From JADJPO01 sp963828555 (GTDB taxonomy: Bacteria > Actinomycetota > Actinomycetes > Actinomycetales > Kineosporiaceae), in assembly GCA_963828555.1 (NCBI GenBank), contig CAWHEL010000005.1, forward strand, positions 868,001 through 932,000: a stretch of 64,000 nt of DNA, given 5' to 3'. Below, one piece after another: positions 62,878 to 64,000 of the stretch. The translations under genes were made by a program, and so were the position numbers. Under the pieces are notes generated by a model. That model searched no databases and was not told the DNA's origin. It saw only the letters and a program-made list of their open reading frames with translations. Each line of letters starts with the position of its first letter. The stretch's first letter is position 1.

Positions 62878-64000
62878 CGCAAGAACCCTTCGTAGTGCCG
62901 CTGCTGCAGCTGGGACTCGATCTGCTTCACAGTCTCCAGCCCCACCCCCACCACGATCAGGATCGACGTGCCACCGAACGGGAATGACGCTTGATTGGCC
63001 TTGATGAGTGCAAAGGCGATCAGAGGTATCAGGGAGATGATCGCAAGATAGAGCGAACCGGGCAAGGTGATCCGGCTGATGACATACGCGAGGTACTCGG
63101 CCGTCGGACGACCCGCGCGGATGCCGGGGATGAACCCGCCGTACTTCTTCATGTTCTCGGCCACCTCGTCCGGGTTGAACGTGATCGCCACATAGAAGTA
63201 GGTGAAGAAGATGATCAGCGCGGTGTACAGCAGCATGTAGAGCCAGTGGTCACCGTTCTGCAGGTAGCGCCGGATGAACGTGACCCAGCCGGCGGTGCTG
63301 TCCTGCTGGAACCCCGACAGCAGGCTCGGCAGGTAGAGCAGTGACGAGGCGAAGATGACCGGGATGACCCCGGCCATGTTGACCTTGATCGGGATGTAGG
63401 TGCTGGTGCCCCCGTACATCCGGCGGCCGATCATGCGTTTGGCGTACTGCACCGGCACCCGGCGCTGGGACTGCTCGACGAACACGACGAGCGCCATCAC
63501 CACGATGCCGATGACGATCACCAGGGCGAGGGTGTCCCAGCCATGCCCGCTGGCGTCGTTCTGCTGCTTGATCCCCCACAGCGACCCGGGGAACTGGGCC
63601 GCGATCGAGGTGAAGATCAGCAGGGACATGCCGTTGCCGACGCCGCGCTCGGTGACCAGCTCGCCCAGCCACATGATCAGCCCGGTGCCGGCGGTGAGCG
63701 TGATCACCATCAGCAGGATCGACCAGATGTCCTCGCGCGGAACGATGTCCGCGGTACAGCCGTCCCCGAACACCCGGTTGGCCCGCGCCATCGCCACCAG
63801 GGTGGTCGACTGCAGGATGGCCAGCCCGATGGTCAGGTACCGCGTGTACTGGGTGAGCTTCGCCGTCCCGCTCTGACCCTCGTCCTTGAGCGTCTCGAAC
63901 CGCGGGATGACCACGGTCAGCAGCTGGATGATGATGCTCGCCGTGATGTACGGCATGATCCCCAGCGCGAAGATCGACAGCTGCAGCAGGGCGCCACCGC
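62874..64000 (-). CDS. secY: protein translocase subunit SecY (N-terminus beyond window edge)
   Basis: Central pore subunit of the Sec translocon. 375 codons are visible; the N-terminal helices and plug lie outside. Family stretches GIMPYITASIIIQLLTVVIP, GNGMSLLIFTSIAAQFPG, INMAGVIPVIFASS-like NMAGVIPVIFASSLLYLP, and RGIRAGRPTAEYL-like GIRAGRPTAEYLAYVISR. Upstream member of the secY-adk coupled pair. Confidence 0.97.
   Translation of the reverse strand, partial: GGALLQLSIFALGIMPYITASIIIQLLTVVIPRFETLKDEGQSGTAKLTQYTRYLTIGLAILQSTTLVAMARANRVFGDGCTADIVPREDIWSILLMVITLTAGTGLIMWLGELVTERGVGNGMSLLIFTSIAAQFPGSLWGIKQQNDASGHGWDTLALVIVIGIVVMALVVFVEQSQRRVPVQYAKRMIGRRMYGGTSTYIPIKVNMAGVIPVIFASSLLYLPSLLSGFQQDSTAGWVTFIRRYLQNGDHWLYMLLYTALIIFFTYFYVAITFNPDEVAENMKKYGGFIPGIRAGRPTAEYLAYVISRITLPGSLYLAIISLIPLIAFALIKANQASFPFGGTSILIVVGVGLETVKQIESQLQQRHYEGFLR

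Overview
This is about 64 kb of chromosome from a high-GC Gram-positive actinobacterium. Three things show this. Mycothiol biosynthesis is present (mshB). The regulators are actinobacterial: WhiD-type Wbl protein, BldM-type response regulator, SigD with RsdA, PspC-domain proteins. The guaA/guaB3/guaB and groES-groEL neighbourhoods, and the tsaE-tsaB-rimI-tsaD and secY-adk-map-infA-rpmJ-rpsM-rpsK-rpsD-rpoA-rplQ-truA runs, are arranged as in Streptomyces and relatives. The genus cannot be fixed from the sequence alone. Most of the window is ordinary core chromosome, and much of it is transcribed on the minus strand.

Layout. 0-9 kb: a PspC-type sensor histidine kinase (cut by the left edge) divergent from a PspC membrane protein; an orphan adenine-DNA-methyltransferase-like gene with a tandem-Nudix gene; a second Nudix gene translationally coupled to a GAF-SpoIIE-HATPase phosphatase. 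9-16.6 kb: Pit phosphate transporter with its DUF47 partner, guaA, DUF3817, SURF1, GNAT, DUF1707 and an aldehyde dehydrogenase. 16.9-24 kb: an unrecognised secreted protein, a zinc-ribbon protein, glpD, guaB3 and guaB. 23-28.2 kb: a regulatory and stress block of rsdA-sigD-bldM, divergent whiD, a 30-bp bidirectional terminator, and groES-groEL behind two CIRCE operators. 28.2-35 kb: a worn accessory patch with a broken nucleoside hydrolase, a class III aminotransferase, a decayed arylamine N-acetyltransferase, a four-repeat protein of unknown function, and a complete ISKra4-type insertion sequence with 9-bp target duplications. 35-37.5 kb: mshB, then a SAM-IV-type riboswitch in front of a class V aminotransferase. 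37.5-48.7 kb: tsaD-rimI-tsaB-tsaE, an alpha/beta hydrolase, nnrD, acpS, glmS, divergent coaA, then glmM-rpsI-rplM. 48.9-56.4 kb: sthA, an ABC-F protein, a DUF222/HNH gene broken by an internal IS fragment, a low-information remnant region and an aldo/keto reductase. 56.4-64 kb: truA-rplQ-rpoA-rpsD-rpsK-rpsM-rpmJ-infA-map-adk-secY, with secY cut by the right edge.

How the parts work together. guaA, guaB and probably guaB3 serve guanine nucleotide synthesis. Pit and DUF47 serve phosphate uptake. TsaD, TsaB and TsaE make the t6A tRNA modification, with RimI acetylating protein N-termini. GlmS and GlmM feed UDP-GlcNAc synthesis, and MshB feeds mycothiol. The SigD/RsdA/BldM/WhiD block resembles the Streptomyces developmental and stress region.

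Points of most interest. (1) Two almost identical 1-kb IS segments lie in opposite orientation around an 18.4-kb block of core genes. (2) A LexA-type SOS box stands in front of the IS-interrupted HNH gene. (3) There is a cluster of decayed genes beside the intact IS. (4) Two structured hairpins of about 71-72 nt lie between genes. (5) A 16-bp palindrome is dispersed through the right half. (6) truA has no canonical start codon and probably begins at CTG. (7) Ribosomal protein L17 has a long C-terminal extension. No CRISPR array, prophage or convincing new defence island was found; the orphan methyltransferase is the only defence-like gene.
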